Part shown: piece after piece, positions 7,526-16,789 of the stretch
How positions within the stretch are numbered: the stretch's first letter is position 1
Layout of the letters: each line of letters opens with the position of its first letter
Origin: Microbacteriaceae bacterium
GTDB lineage: Bacteria; Actinomycetota; Actinomycetes; Actinomycetales; Microbacteriaceae
Direction of reading: 5' to 3'
Length of the DNA stretch: 33,342 nucleotides
Assembly: GCA_021741825.1 (NCBI GenBank)
Contig: JAIOXB010000006.1
Coordinates: 1-33,342 of the forward strand
Notes under the pieces: generated by a model
Database searches by the model: none
What the model was told of the DNA's origin: nothing
The model's input: the letters and a program-made list of their open reading frames with translations, nothing else
Translations under genes and position numbers: made by a program

Positions 7526-8416
7526 TTAAGCCCCTTTGAGCCGTTCGATTTCGGAGCGCAACAGAACGAGCTCGTCGGGAGTGATCGTTCCGTCCGCGCT
7601 GATGGCGTCGACGACGTTGGTCAACTCGCGCAGGGCGGCGGTCTTATCCGACTTAGCGCGCGCCTCCGCGCGTGCCTCATCCATCGCGTTCAACACGATT
7701 CCGATGAGCACGTTCAGAATGGTGAACACGATGAAAAACACGTAGGACAGGAAATAGGGCAGGGCGAACGGGCTGATGAGCATGGCGTCTTCGAGATAAA
7801 TCGGGAAGTTTTCGAGCGTCAGCAGGATGAACAGAGACTTGAGGCTCTGTCCGATGTGTCCCCACGCGTCGGGCAGGAATGCTCCGAAGAAATAGGTCCC
7901 TGCCATTCCGTAGAGGAACAGCAACAGGCCGATGAGGACGGACATGCTGAGAAGCGGCGGGATGCTCTTGACGATAGAGGCAAAAAGTATTCGGACTTCG
8001 GGGAGGAACCGAAAGATCCGAAGAAGGCGCAAAAGGCGCAGCAGCCGAAGCACCACGGTTTGGCCGGCAGCGAACGGCGCGAGCCCGACGACGACGAAAT
8101 CGAAGACGTTCCAGCCTCGACGGAAAAATTCCCAGGGTTTCGAGCCATACGAGAGGATTCGGACAATTAATTCCGCGATGTAGATGCCCATTGCCACGGC
8201 GTCGATGAACATCGCGACCTCGCGGGTTTCCGACGTGATGTTCGGCATCGTCAAGACCGCGAGGAACACCGCGTTGATGGCGATGACCGCCGCGATGAAG
8301 AACTCGAACCGGCTGCTATAGACGAGTTTTGCCAGCCACAAAACGCGATACCGAGCAATCGCTTCCCATTCGCCATCGGCGTTCATCACCCGGCGGCTCG
8401 TGGAGGCGGTTGTCAT
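7526..8416 (-). CDS. voltage-gated ion channel (ion transport family, bacterial NaV/CaV-like)
   Basis: 296 aa; S4 VLRLLRLLRLLRIFRFLPEVR with Arg every third residue; pore segment LFILLTLENFPIYLED; six TM segments. Confidence 0.85.
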   Translation of the reverse strand: MTTASTSRRVMNADGEWEAIARYRVLWLAKLVYSSRFEFFIAAVIAINAVFLAVLTMPNITSETREVAMFIDAVAMGIYIAELIVRILSYGSKPWEFFRRGWNVFDFVVVGLAPFAAGQTVVLRLLRLLRLLRIFRFLPEVRILFASIVKSIPPLLSMSVLIGLLLFLYGMAGTYFFGAFLPDAWGHIGQSLKSLFILLTLENFPIYLEDAMLISPFALPYFLSYVFFIVFTILNVLIGIVLNAMDEARAEARAKSDKTAALRELTNVVDAISADGTITPDELVLLRSEIERLKGA

Positions 8417-8528
8417 CCTAATATTCTGTCACGATGACGGCGTGTCATCGTCGAATCCACCCGCGCGACAATCAGCCGAGCCCGCCGCGGGTTCGACCCG
8501 CGACCTCGGGGAGCGAGTGACCGCAGAC

Positions 8529-11500
8529 CTAGGACCCGAAAATCTGCCCGAAGAAATCGGTGGCCACAACGGTCGAGGCGAACACTCCGATTCCACCCAC
8601 GATGGACACCCAGGTCATTTTCCGCGCGATGTACCACTTTTCGCTTCCATCAGCGAACATGCCGACAATCGCCGTGATGATGACGGGAAGCGGCACGAGC
8701 AGGAACGAGAGCTGACCGTACATCGGGGAGTCGCCGAAGAACATTCCGACAAGGTCGCTTGACCAACCCGACAAGAGCGTGGCCAGCAATAGTGCCGCAA
8801 GCCCGCCAGGGATGATTTGGGACAACAGTTTCGATTTGGGTAGGTCGGAGAAGGTCATGCCGATGATTCCGGGGACGAACATCACGAAGGACCCGAGCCA
8901 CAGCCACCAGCCCCAACCGACCATGTCCCCAATCATGATGACGAGCACGGCGTACTTGAAGACGAGCGACACCCACTGTTGAACCACGGGCGGCCCGACG
9001 ACTTCGGTCGGATTGATCTTGTCCAAACGCTGGGCAAAACTGCGTGCCGCAAGTTCTTCCAACGCGATGCGTATCAACGCGACAGCCGTGACGAGAATGA
9101 CGATGGTGTTCGCGTTTTCGGCGAGAGGGACACTTGCCCCCGCGTAGGCGGCGATTCCGCCGATCAGTGACAGTGTCGTCAGCGAGGCGACGAAGGCGAG
9201 CATGAAGACGTCGACAACGCGCTCCCACACGTCCATCCGCGTTTGCATGTGAGGACGACGAATCTTGCGGAACGTGGTCGACAGAATGATCGGGGCGAAC
9301 CCGGAAATGAAGACGGCCAGAAGGTATCGCAGGTCACCGAGGTCTGTCATCGGGTAGTGAATCAGCGTCGCGACGGTGAACGCGGCCATCCCGAGGATTC
9401 CAGCAAACGCATCGAATGCGCCGATCACGACGATGGCGGTCAGGAGTGCGACGTTTCCGCTGAGCGCCATCTGTTCTTCGCCCGGAGTGACCGCGAACGC
9501 GCCGAGAGCGACAGCGACCACATAGACGATGCCCATCAACGAACCAATCATTGCGCGCAGGTAGGAACCGTCGTTGATCGTTCGGGACAAGACGGGAGAG
9601 AACTGCGACGTCCAGTGGGTCGCCTTGATAGCGCGCGCATCCAGCCACGTCATGAGCGGGATGCTCCACCACGCAAGAGCGTCACCCCACGACCGGTGGT
9701 CGGTTTCGAAGTCGTCGGCTTCAACCTCGAGGCTGCCGTACTCCGCGTCCTCGCTGCTTCCGTCACCGCCCGAACCACCGGACGAGCCACCTCCGCCAGA
9801 GGAACCTCCGCCACCGGAGGAGCCACCGCCACCCGACGAACCCGTGGAACCGCCGCCAGTGGAACCACCACGGGCGCCACCGCCACCACCGCCGCCACCG
9901 GAGGAACCACCGCCACCGGAGGAACCGCCTGCACCAGACGTACCACCACCGGCACCTGCGGTTCGCGCGCCGGCACTGGAACTCGAACTCGAGCCACCCG
10001 CGGCGGATGACGCTCCACCAGCTGCGCCAGCAGCTCCAGCGGCTGCACCAGCACTTGATGCGGCACCCGCGGCCGAGGCGGCAGCCGCAGCGGCCGAGGC
10101 GCTCGCTACCGCAGCCGTTGCTGCTGCAGCGGCGGAGACCAGTGCGACCGAGGCAACCACGCTGGTGACCTCGGCGACGGTTTCTTGAACGACCTCTTCC
10201 GAAACCTGGGTACCGGGGTCAATCCCCATATCTTCATAGAACGCTTCATCGTCCGTCAACGCGTTCTTCATCTCGGCCGCGCTGGGCTGCGACTCGGATA
10301 CCGCTTCGAGAATTCCGCTCGCCGTGATTTCGAACCACGAGACCTCCTCGAACGTCGAGCCGTCGGCCCCTTCCGTGGTCAACGTGAGCGAGTGCCAACC
10401 GGGTTCCAATCCGCCGGGAATCGTAAAGTTGGCGAGAATCGAGCCATTTCGCGTCGTCGTGCCCGATGCGACGGTCTGAGGTGTCGAGCGGAGAACAACT
10501 TGGAACGGCACATTCGGCATCAAGCCTTCTGATTGAACCGCGATTGCGGCGCCAGCGATTTCATCGCCAGCCTCCGCCCTGATTTCGAAATTCGCCCCCG
10601 GCTCGAAGACCTCAAAATTTGCGGGGCTTGAGGTGTTCGAACCCGCGGTGCTGAGCGCCCCAATAGTGAATGAGAATTTCCCCGGGTCGGTGGGGGACCC
10701 AGAAATCTTGCCCGTCATTTTGTTCAGGGTAAGCCCGTTGGGAAGTGATCCCGACGCGACGAAGAACGTCGGTTCCGGGTACCCCTCGACCGCGGTGTAC
10801 CCGTTGACGGTTTCGCCCACAACTGCGTTGGGGGGAAGAGTCAGGATCGGTTTCGAGGGCGGCTCAAGGACCGACAATGTCAACGGCATCGCGGTGTTGC
10901 CCAACACGTTCCTCGCGGTCACCGTGAAACTGAATTCGCCGGTTACTGTCGGCGTCCCTGAAATCGCACCCGTTTGGGGGTTGAGCGAAATCCCGGCGGG
11001 CAGTGCTCCCGCTGACACGGAATAGGTCGCTGCGGGGAAGGCGTCAGCAAAAACGGCGTCCGTGTATGCCACGTCCACATTCGTCTTGCTGACAATGGTC
11101 TTGTCGGTCGCCGTCGGAATGCGGTTGACGGTCAAAATCTGCTCGGGCGTTGTGGTCTCGAGTCCTGTCGGGCCGCGCGCCGTCACTTTGAAGCGGAAAA
11201 TTCCGGTCTGCTCGGGTATTCCCGCGATAACTCCCGTGACTGGACTCAGAGTCAGGCCTTGGGGCAAACCGTTTTCGTGTTCAGCGACACGGTAACTCTC
11301 AACGAGACCGTGGAAATTGACGCGCCCGTTGAAGGGTGTTCCAAACTGGACGATTGTTGGTAGCTCAACGTTGTCTTTGTAGACGGGTTCGGCGTACACC
11401 TGGACGTTGATTAACTTCGTGCACGCCTGCCGATCAAAAATTGTCGCGCACAGGCGGAACGACGAGACTCCTGCCCTGGTCGGCTTCCCTGAAATCGTGC

Positions 11501-13034
11501 CGTTTTCGGACAAACTCAGCCCGCTGGGCAGTTCGCCAGAGATCGTGAACGTCGGCGTCGGGTAACCGCTGAAGGTGGGGCGTTGGTTGTATTCGACACC
11601 CAGATAGGCATCGGAGGCAATGTTGTCAAAGGTCACGGTCGGCGCAGAGGCCACAACGATGGTTTGTGGGGTAGTCGCGTCGCCCGGTCCGACTTCGTTG
11701 TGGGCCTGGACTCGGAACGGAAACGTGCCAATCGCGGTCGCGACGCCCGTGATGCGTCCGGTCGTGGGGTGAATGGACAATCCCGGGGGTAGAGCGGTTA
11801 TTCCTCCGGAAGTCGGGTCGTCAATGATCGAATACTGAGGTGCGGGATACCCTTGCGCGGTGATTTCGGACGAATACGGGTTAAGGGTGTCGCCAACGAA
11901 GGTGTACCCGTGCAGGTTGTCGTACTCGACAGGGAAGAACGCGTCCCGATTGACAGTGAGAGAAAGCGTTCCGCTCGTCGAACTTCCCAGCGCGTTCTCG
12001 GCGGTGACGGTGAATTGATGTGGGCCCTGACTCGTCGGTGCGCCACTCAGCACGCCGGTGTTTGCGTTGAGGCTGATGCCCGCGGGGGAGCCAGCGGAAA
12101 CAACATAATCCGGAGCCGGGTAACCGACGTCGTCCGAAACATCGGCGGGTGTCATCGCGGTGTTGTAAATCAACACCTCCTGAAGCGTTACCGCAGAAAG
12201 ATCAGGGGGATCGCCGACAATAATTGTCACCGGTTCGGTCGTCGCAGGAATGGTGTAATCGGGGTCGTCACTACTAGCGGTGATGGAAAACTCGTAAACA
12301 CCGTAGGTGGTTGGGGTTCCCGATACCACGCCGGTTTCACTGTCCAAGTCGAGGCCGTCGGGAAGAGATCCGCTGCCGTCCGTAATCGAATACGTGATGA
12401 CGCCGTCCGCTTCTGCGGTCACCCCGGAAGAATATGCCGTTCCACGTCTGACTGTTCCCGTCAGCGTTGAATCAGAAAAGGTGATGGGCGGGATTCCCAC
12501 TTGGTCCAGCATCGAATTGGGCACGACATTCCAACCTGCCCCGGCGTCATAGTCCAGAATCGAACAGGCCCCGCCGCCCCATTCGTAGAACCACGCATCG
12601 ATGGGGTACCACTGGTTCGCTTGAAACGCAAAACTCCCGCTCGCTGCCGAAGAGCACCCTTTCAACCGCCAGTCATTGAAAACCGTGGTTCCGCCGATCT
12701 CGAGATAAAAGCCATCATCCGCTCGCGCGCGAAACGTCACGGTGGTGTCCGTCGGGTACGAGATATAACCGAAATAGTGAACCATGACGTAATCACCGGG
12801 GCAGCCGAAAATACTGCCACCGAAGGAGTGATTGATTTCAGAAACCGTCCCCGACGAACACAACGCATAAGGAGCGCTTCGATCGGGGTTACTCGCGTCA
12901 GCCGACCAAATCGGGTAAAACGCTTCGTATCGCAGGCCTGAAGTGTCCGTTGCAGACGCGAAAGTAACCGGCGTGAGGACTCCGGAAAAAAGGATGACGA
13001 CAAGGCCGGCAAAGAATAGACGAAGGAGTTTCAT
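8529..13034 (-). CDS. large surface/membrane protein: signal peptide, PA14/GLEYA-like domain, about seven putative-Ig (He_PIG-type) repeats, Ala-rich and Gly/Ser-rich region, C-terminal polytopic membrane domain
   Basis: 1501-aa ORF; N-terminal MKLLRLFFAGLVVILFSGVLTPVTFAS; DDGFYLEIGGTTVFNDW; recurring LPxGLxLxxxTGxISGxPTxxGxFxFTVTAxN; GGGGSSGGGGSS tract; about 10 hydrophobic helices at the C-terminus. Confidence 0.8.
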   Translation of the reverse strand: MKLLRLFFAGLVVILFSGVLTPVTFASATDTSGLRYEAFYPIWSADASNPDRSAPYALCSSGTVSEINHSFGGSIFGCPGDYVMVHYFGYISYPTDTTVTFRARADDGFYLEIGGTTVFNDWRLKGCSSAASGSFAFQANQWYPIDAWFYEWGGGACSILDYDAGAGWNVVPNSMLDQVGIPPITFSDSTLTGTVRRGTAYSSGVTAEADGVITYSITDGSGSLPDGLDLDSETGVVSGTPTTYGVYEFSITASSDDPDYTIPATTEPVTIIVGDPPDLSAVTLQEVLIYNTAMTPADVSDDVGYPAPDYVVSAGSPAGISLNANTGVLSGAPTSQGPHQFTVTAENALGSSTSGTLSLTVNRDAFFPVEYDNLHGYTFVGDTLNPYSSEITAQGYPAPQYSIIDDPTSGGITALPPGLSIHPTTGRITGVATAIGTFPFRVQAHNEVGPGDATTPQTIVVASAPTVTFDNIASDAYLGVEYNQRPTFSGYPTPTFTISGELPSGLSLSENGTISGKPTRAGVSSFRLCATIFDRQACTKLINVQVYAEPVYKDNVELPTIVQFGTPFNGRVNFHGLVESYRVAEHENGLPQGLTLSPVTGVIAGIPEQTGIFRFKVTARGPTGLETTTPEQILTVNRIPTATDKTIVSKTNVDVAYTDAVFADAFPAATYSVSAGALPAGISLNPQTGAISGTPTVTGEFSFTVTARNVLGNTAMPLTLSVLEPPSKPILTLPPNAVVGETVNGYTAVEGYPEPTFFVASGSLPNGLTLNKMTGKISGSPTDPGKFSFTIGALSTAGSNTSSPANFEVFEPGANFEIRAEAGDEIAGAAIAVQSEGLMPNVPFQVVLRSTPQTVASGTTTRNGSILANFTIPGGLEPGWHSLTLTTEGADGSTFEEVSWFEITASGILEAVSESQPSAAEMKNALTDDEAFYEDMGIDPGTQVSEEVVQETVAEVTSVVASVALVSAAAAATAAVASASAAAAAASAAGAASSAGAAAGAAGAAGGASSAAGGSSSSSSAGARTAGAGGGTSGAGGSSGGGGSSGGGGGGGGARGGSTGGGSTGSSGGGGSSGGGGSSGGGGSSGGSGGDGSSEDAEYGSLEVEADDFETDHRSWGDALAWWSIPLMTWLDARAIKATHWTSQFSPVLSRTINDGSYLRAMIGSLMGIVYVVAVALGAFAVTPGEEQMALSGNVALLTAIVVIGAFDAFAGILGMAAFTVATLIHYPMTDLGDLRYLLAVFISGFAPIILSTTFRKIRRPHMQTRMDVWERVVDVFMLAFVASLTTLSLIGGIAAYAGASVPLAENANTIVILVTAVALIRIALEELAARSFAQRLDKINPTEVVGPPVVQQWVSLVFKYAVLVIMIGDMVGWGWWLWLGSFVMFVPGIIGMTFSDLPKSKLLSQIIPGGLAALLLATLLSGWSSDLVGMFFGDSPMYGQLSFLLVPLPVIITAIVGMFADGSEKWYIARKMTWVSIVGGIGVFASTVVATDFFGQIFGS
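9755..10175. repeat. low-complexity tract encoding Gly/Ser-rich and Ala-rich segments
   Basis: Repeated ccgccaccggaggaacca-type units (+ strand) encoding GGGGSS, adjacent to GCN/GGC-rich Ala codons. Confidence 0.85.
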
Positions 13035-13147
13035 GGCGGGGTGGGATAACAGGTAAAGGCGTGTAGCCTCCCCAATTTACCGCAATAACCGTGTTAGTAA
13101 CCGAAAACCTTGATTTCTTTGATGCGACCGACACAAGGCGAAAAACG

Positions 13148-13636
13148 CTATTTCGGGAGGTTCGACTCGATTGCGTCGATAATAGTCGGGTCCGTCGGGA
13201 CCGTCGTCGGACGGAAGCGCAAGACACGGAGGTCGGGGGTGACGACGAACTTCTCGAAATTCCAGCGAATGTTCCCCGCACTGCCACGTTCGTCCTTCGC
13301 CTTGGTCAACTCGGCGTACAACGGAGAACGGCTCTTGCCATTGACCTTCACCTGGTCAAAAATCGGGAACGTGATGCCCCACTTTGTCGAGCAGTACTCC
13401 GCGATCGCATCGTTCGACGACAACTCTTGGAAAAACTGATTCGAGGGGAACCCAAGGACGACAAAACCGCGGGGACCGTACTTTTGCTGAAGAGCCTCGA
13501 GATCGGCGTATTGCGGCGACAAGCCACACCGCGACGCGACATTGACGATGAGCAGGACCTTCCCCGCGTGTTCACGAAGCGTGGTCTCGGCACCGTCGGC
13601 GTTGAGAACGGTGATGTCGAGCAGTGAATCGGTCAT
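13148..13636 (-). CDS. glutathione peroxidase family (thioredoxin-type) protein
   Basis: 162 aa; LLIVNVASRCGLSPQYADLEALQQKYGPRGFVVLGFPSNQF, ITFPIFDQVKVNG, IRWNFEKFVV. Confidence 0.9.
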   Translation of the reverse strand: MTDSLLDITVLNADGAETTLREHAGKVLLIVNVASRCGLSPQYADLEALQQKYGPRGFVVLGFPSNQFFQELSSNDAIAEYCSTKWGITFPIFDQVKVNGKSRSPLYAELTKAKDERGSAGNIRWNFEKFVVTPDLRVLRFRPTTVPTDPTIIDAIESNLPK

Positions 13637-14622
13637 CGGGATTCCTTCGTTGGAGAGATTTCGGGGGTGTCGAGTATTGGGTCAGTTTCTGCGTCGCGGT
13701 TGTCGCGGGCAGATTGGGCAAGAACGACACCAACCAGAACAATACCCGCACCAACCAATTGCACAACATTAAGTGTTTCGCCGAGGATGAGCCAGGCCGC
13801 GAGAAACGCGAAAAGCACTTCGCTCGTTGCGACGATTCCCGACCGTGTGGCCTTGAGGATACTGATCGACCACAAACCGAGGGCGAACGTAGTAAAAGTA
13901 CCGAGCACGACGATGAACGCCAAGAGGAACCAGGCCGGGCCCGAGATTCCGCCGGTGTCACCCGAGAACGGGACGACCTGAGTGAAGATTGCAGGGTCGA
14001 TTGTCCACCAGCCGCTGAACAGCGCCCAGAACACGCTCGCGACGGCCATGCCCCAGAAACCGACGGCCAAGGGGTGACGCACCCCGGTCTGGCGCTCGCC
14101 GAGGAGGAAATAGGTCGTGAGAGACGCTGAGGCCGCGAGTGCCCATAAAACTCCCTCGACATTGAGGGTCGAATTCCACACTTCGGCGACGGTTGCGAGG
14201 CCGATGAGTACCGCCGCGATGGACACCCAGATTCGGGACTTGACGTGCTCGCGAAAAAAGAAATGTGCGATGAGCGCCACGAACAGCACTGCCGTGTATT
14301 CCAACAACAACGCGATTCCGATGGGAAGCAGGTACACCGCCTCGGCGTAGGTCGCTTGCAGCATCGCGACGCCGATCACGCCCATTGCGATGAGAGGCAG
14401 GATCTGTTTCCGGGTGATTCGAAGTGCGTTCGGGTCGCGAATGAGCAGGACGGCGCCCATCAACACCGCGGCCCCGACGACACGCAGGAAGGTGACTTGG
14501 AACCCGTCGATTCCAGTACCGTCCATCAGCAATTTGATGACCACACCGTTGACACCAAAGATAAAGGCAGCGACCGTTCCGGCGAGGTATCCGACGAGTG
14601 CGCTGGGTTTGGCTACAGCCAC
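13633..14622 (-). CDS. EamA/DMT-family transporter
   Basis: 329 aa with about 10 TM segments and duplicated EamA architecture; ATGA overlap with the GPx gene. Confidence 0.85.
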   Translation of the reverse strand: MAVAKPSALVGYLAGTVAAFIFGVNGVVIKLLMDGTGIDGFQVTFLRVVGAAVLMGAVLLIRDPNALRITRKQILPLIAMGVIGVAMLQATYAEAVYLLPIGIALLLEYTAVLFVALIAHFFFREHVKSRIWVSIAAVLIGLATVAEVWNSTLNVEGVLWALAASASLTTYFLLGERQTGVRHPLAVGFWGMAVASVFWALFSGWWTIDPAIFTQVVPFSGDTGGISGPAWFLLAFIVVLGTFTTFALGLWSISILKATRSGIVATSEVLFAFLAAWLILGETLNVVQLVGAGIVLVGVVLAQSARDNRDAETDPILDTPEISPTKESR

Positions 14623-15629
14623 TGATCAACCAGTTGGTGGATCGCGTGCGGCTCGATCGCTGCAAGTTCCTCTTTGGTTAGTGGTTCTGAGTGGGCCGCT
14701 TTCAACGAATCTTCCAGCTGCGCGACACTGCTCGCGCCGATGAGCGCTGTCGTGACACCCGGGTGCCGCATTGTCCAGGTCAACGCCATTTGAGCGAGCG
14801 TCTGCCCGCGCCCGAGAGCAATGTCGTTGAGTGCGCGTGCGTGTCCGAGATACTCGTCATTGATGCGCTTTTCGTCAATCCAATTCGCCGTGCGCACGCG
14901 TGAGTCGGAGGGAATTCCCTCCAGGTAACGATCCGTTGCGAGCCCCTGGGCGAGCGGCGAATAAACGATTCCGCCAACACCGAGTTCGACGAGTGCATCG
15001 AACAAACCATTTTCCGGACGGCGGTCAAAGAGGTTGTAGCGCGGTTGGTGAATGAGGAGCGTGACGCCCATGTCTTTCAGAATCGCGTGGGCACGGCGCG
15101 TCTGTTCTTCGTCGTAGTTCGAGATTCCGACGTACAGCGCTTTGCCCGAGTGGATCGCGTGCGCGAGGGCTCCCATCGTTTCTTCCAGGGGAGTGTCCGG
15201 GTCGAATCGGTGCGAGTAAAAGATGTCGACGTAGTCGAGCCCCATTCGGGACAGGCTCTGATCGAGCGAGGCGAGAAGGTATTTGCGCGAACCCCACTCG
15301 CCGTATGGGCCTTCCCACATGTCGAACCCGGCTTTCGATGAAATGATGAGTTCGTCGCGGTACGGGTGCAGGTCGCTCGTGAGGATTTTGCCAAAATTGC
15401 GCTCGGCGGAACCGGGTGGCGGTCCGTAGTTGTTCGCCAAATCGATGTGAGTCACTCCGAGGTCGAATGCGCGAAGCACGATGTCGCGTTGCACCGAGAG
15501 TTCTCGATCGTCGCCGAAATTGTTCCAGAGCCCGAGCGAAATTCGGGGGAGCAGGAGTCCGCTTCGACCACATCGACGGTAAGGAATTGAGTCGTAACGA
15601 TTCGTTGCTGCGTCATACGTCATGTTCAT
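14613..15629 (-). CDS. aldo/keto reductase (YghZ-like)
   Basis: 338 aa; IPYRRCGRSGLLLPRISLGLWNNFGD, THIDLANNYGPPPGSAERNFG, DYVDIFYSHRFDPDTPLEETMGAL; an alternative start at the second Met (15623) is likely. Confidence 0.9.
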   Translation of the reverse strand: MNMTYDAATNRYDSIPYRRCGRSGLLLPRISLGLWNNFGDDRELSVQRDIVLRAFDLGVTHIDLANNYGPPPGSAERNFGKILTSDLHPYRDELIISSKAGFDMWEGPYGEWGSRKYLLASLDQSLSRMGLDYVDIFYSHRFDPDTPLEETMGALAHAIHSGKALYVGISNYDEEQTRRAHAILKDMGVTLLIHQPRYNLFDRRPENGLFDALVELGVGGIVYSPLAQGLATDRYLEGIPSDSRVRTANWIDEKRINDEYLGHARALNDIALGRGQTLAQMALTWTMRHPGVTTALIGASSVAQLEDSLKAAHSEPLTKEELAAIEPHAIHQLVDQWL

Positions 15630-15651
15630 AGCCTAGCCCCGCGCCTAGACT
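15630..15651. promoter_or_regulatory. divergent -10 elements of the aldo/keto reductase (-) and msrA (+) genes
   Basis: Minus-strand TAGGCT at 15635-15630 and plus-strand TAGACT at 15646-15651; the annotated starts are only 28 bp apart. Confidence 0.35.
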
Positions 15652-15657
15652 GTCGGC

Positions 15658-16182
15658 ATGATGACGTTCTATGTTGCTGGCGGTTGTTTCTGGTGTCTCG
15701 ACGCGGCGTACCGCGTTCTGCGCGGCGTGAATTCAGTGGTCTCGGGTTACGCGGGCGGGCACGTTGATTCGCCGAGTTACGAGGCGGTGTGCACTGGTTC
15801 GACGGGTCACGCAGAAGTCGTCGCCGTCACATTCGACGAGGCTGTCATCCCCGCCGACGTCATCCTGGATGCTTTTTTCACGATGCACGACCCACGCCAA
15901 TTGAACCGACAGGGCAACGATGTCGGCACCCAATACCGTTCGACAATGTTCCCGACTGATTCGGGTCAACGAGAACTGTTCGAGGCCGCGCTTGGCCGGG
16001 CGAACGAAACCTGGGGCGGTGGCGTGGTGACGACGATGGAGGATTTCACGGAATTCTTCCCGGCAGAGGACTACCACCAGGATTTCTTCGCCAACAACCC
16101 GACCCAGGGGTATTGCCTGGCGGTGGCTGTGCCGAAGGTCAACAAGGTACGAGCAGGGTTCGCGCAGTACCTCACCGTTTAA
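15658..16182 (+). CDS. msrA: peptide-methionine (S)-S-oxide reductase
   Basis: 174 aa; GGCFWCLDAAYRVLRGV, GYAGGHVDSPSYEAVCTGSTGHAE, HDPRQLNRQGNDVGTQYRS. Confidence 0.95.
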   Translation: MMTFYVAGGCFWCLDAAYRVLRGVNSVVSGYAGGHVDSPSYEAVCTGSTGHAEVVAVTFDEAVIPADVILDAFFTMHDPRQLNRQGNDVGTQYRSTMFPTDSGQRELFEAALGRANETWGGGVVTTMEDFTEFFPAEDYHQDFFANNPTQGYCLAVAVPKVNKVRAGFAQYLTV

Positions 16183-16271
16183 CTTCTCCACACCGGCATC
16201 GCCCGGAAAGTTCTGCACTGTTCGGCTTGTTTTCGGCGCGCCACAACAACGTCGGGGCCATCCTCGTTGGA

Positions 16272-16307
16272 GGCGCCGGTCGCAGGTTGGGACGGCCGGC
16301 GCCGTCC
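16272..16307 (+). promoter_or_regulatory. two mutually exclusive hairpins in the leader of the SSB gene
   Basis: Stem A GGCGCCGG (16272-16279) / CCGGCGCC (16296-16303); stem B GGACGGC (16290-16296) / GCCGTCC (16301-16307); followed by an AGGAG-like SD and the ATG at 16326. Confidence 0.4.
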
Positions 16308-16325
16308 ACCGAACAAAGGAGACAC

Positions 16326-16757
16326 ATGAGCGACACCCTCACCATCACCGGACTCATCGCAACGACCCCGCGGCACGTCGTCACGAGCGAAGGGCTTCCG
16401 ATCACGAGTTTCCGGCTCGCATCCTCGCAGCGACGATTCGACAAAGCGACCTCGGCCTGGGTTGACGCGTCAACCAACTGGTACACCGTCACAGCCTTTC
16501 GCCAACTCGCCATCAATGCAGTTCCGTCGCTATCCAAGGGCGACCGCATCGTCGTGACGGGTCGCCTGCGCGTTCGCGACTGGCAAACCGACGACCGCAC
16601 CGGGACCAACGTAGAAATCGAAGCGGAAACCCTCGGGCACGACTTGTTCTGGGGGACCGCGGTGTTCACGCGATTGGTCGCCCTCGGCGCAGACGCATCG
16701 ACAACGACAACGGAAGACGACGCTGAACCCGCCACGGAAGCGGTTGCTGTGGTCTGA
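16326..16757 (+). CDS. single-stranded DNA-binding protein (second actinobacterial SSB paralog type)
   Basis: 143 aa; OB-fold sequence LTITGLIATTPRHVV...ITSFRLASSQRRFD...WYTVTAFRQLAINAVPSLSKGDRIVVTGRLRVRDW. Confidence 0.85.
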   Translation: MSDTLTITGLIATTPRHVVTSEGLPITSFRLASSQRRFDKATSAWVDASTNWYTVTAFRQLAINAVPSLSKGDRIVVTGRLRVRDWQTDDRTGTNVEIEAETLGHDLFWGTAVFTRLVALGADASTTTTEDDAEPATEAVAVV

Positions 16758-16789
16758 ACCGACAAGCCAGTCTGACCTAGAATGGGGGA

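Noticed and set aside
9755-10175. Possible CRISPR or tandem-repeat array
   Set aside because: Units are short, codon-phased and lack unique spacers; explained by Gly/Ser-coding sequence
9243-10188. 255-aa and 204-aa plus-strand ORFs (Thr/Gly-rich and Pro/Glu-rich, e.g. PPPPEEPPPPEEPP)
   Set aside because: Antisense translation of the Gly/Ser/Ala low-complexity tract of the large surface protein
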